Source of the DNA: Pseudomonadota bacterium
Lineage (GTDB): Bacteria > Pseudomonadota > Alphaproteobacteria > Sphingomonadales > Sphingomonadaceae
Length of the DNA stretch: 34,817 nt
NCBI GenBank assembly: GCA_023433305.1
Contig: JAEZCZ010000079.1
Span: 1 to 34,817, forward strand
Direction: 5' to 3'
Below are positions 30,783 through 34,817 of this stretch, in pieces; position 1 is the stretch's first letter, and each line of letters begins with the position of its first letter. Under the pieces are notes generated by a model, which was given only the letters and a program-made list of their open reading frames with translations, did not search any database and was not told the DNA's origin. Position numbers and translations under genes: made by a program.

Positions 30783-34817
<4,035 letters not shown>

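Overview
The window looks like a chromosomal piece of a high-GC alphaproteobacterium, most likely a sphingomonad (Sphingomonadales). The basis is high G+C with strong GC3, NasST-type nitrate control, a fused cytochrome b561-YceI protein, a compact CheA-W-Y-B-R cluster with an unusual CheA, paired GMC/SnoaL catabolic genes, and two palindromic intergenic repeat families of types I associate with sphingomonad genomes. No rRNA, tRNA, CRISPR array, phage or transposase gene was seen.

Left region (1-4572). Nitrate assimilation genes lie on the minus strand: nasT, nasS, then a nitrate/nitrite MFS transporter that runs off the left edge. The 206-nt gap between nasS and the transporter holds a structured RNA leader: two hairpins with six-base loops carrying A at position 1 and G at position 4 (the ANTAR target signature), the second overlapping the 5' arm of a strong intrinsic terminator. 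This is a complete, readable transcription attenuation switch for NasT. A cytochrome b561-YceI fusion gene diverges from nasT.

Oxidation cluster (4569-9755). An aldehyde dehydrogenase diverges from a tightly coupled GMC oxidoreductase - SnoaL-like - GMC oxidoreductase operon, with a palindromic operator candidate between them. A palindromic repeat then separates the cluster from trxB (9930-10907). A convergent gene encodes a 105-residue protein built almost only from Q, G, N, R, D, E and S.

Chemotaxis operon (11361-19902, all minus). Order of transcription is cheA, cheW, cheY, cheB, cheR, a GGDEF-EAL protein and a methyl-accepting chemotaxis protein. Several junctions are overlapping ATGA start/stops. 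CheA lacks an evident P2 domain, has a second CheW-like region and ends in a receiver-like segment without a phospho-acceptor. No flagellar or pilus genes are in the window.

Central metabolism (19978-27008). A ThDP-dependent enzyme diverges from a metallo-beta-lactamase-fold hydrolase followed by putA. After a second palindromic repeat come dcd (dCTP deaminase) and a DoxX-family membrane protein.

Right region (27028-34817). This holds an NTF2/SnoaL-like protein, gltX (convergent, stops sharing one CTAG), an Old Yellow Enzyme-type oxidoreductase, a lipoprotein gene that appears broken by a single frameshift, and rpoC with its terminator. rpoC is truncated at the right edge. Most of the window is ordinary chromosomal backbone; the most rewarding element is the nas leader.
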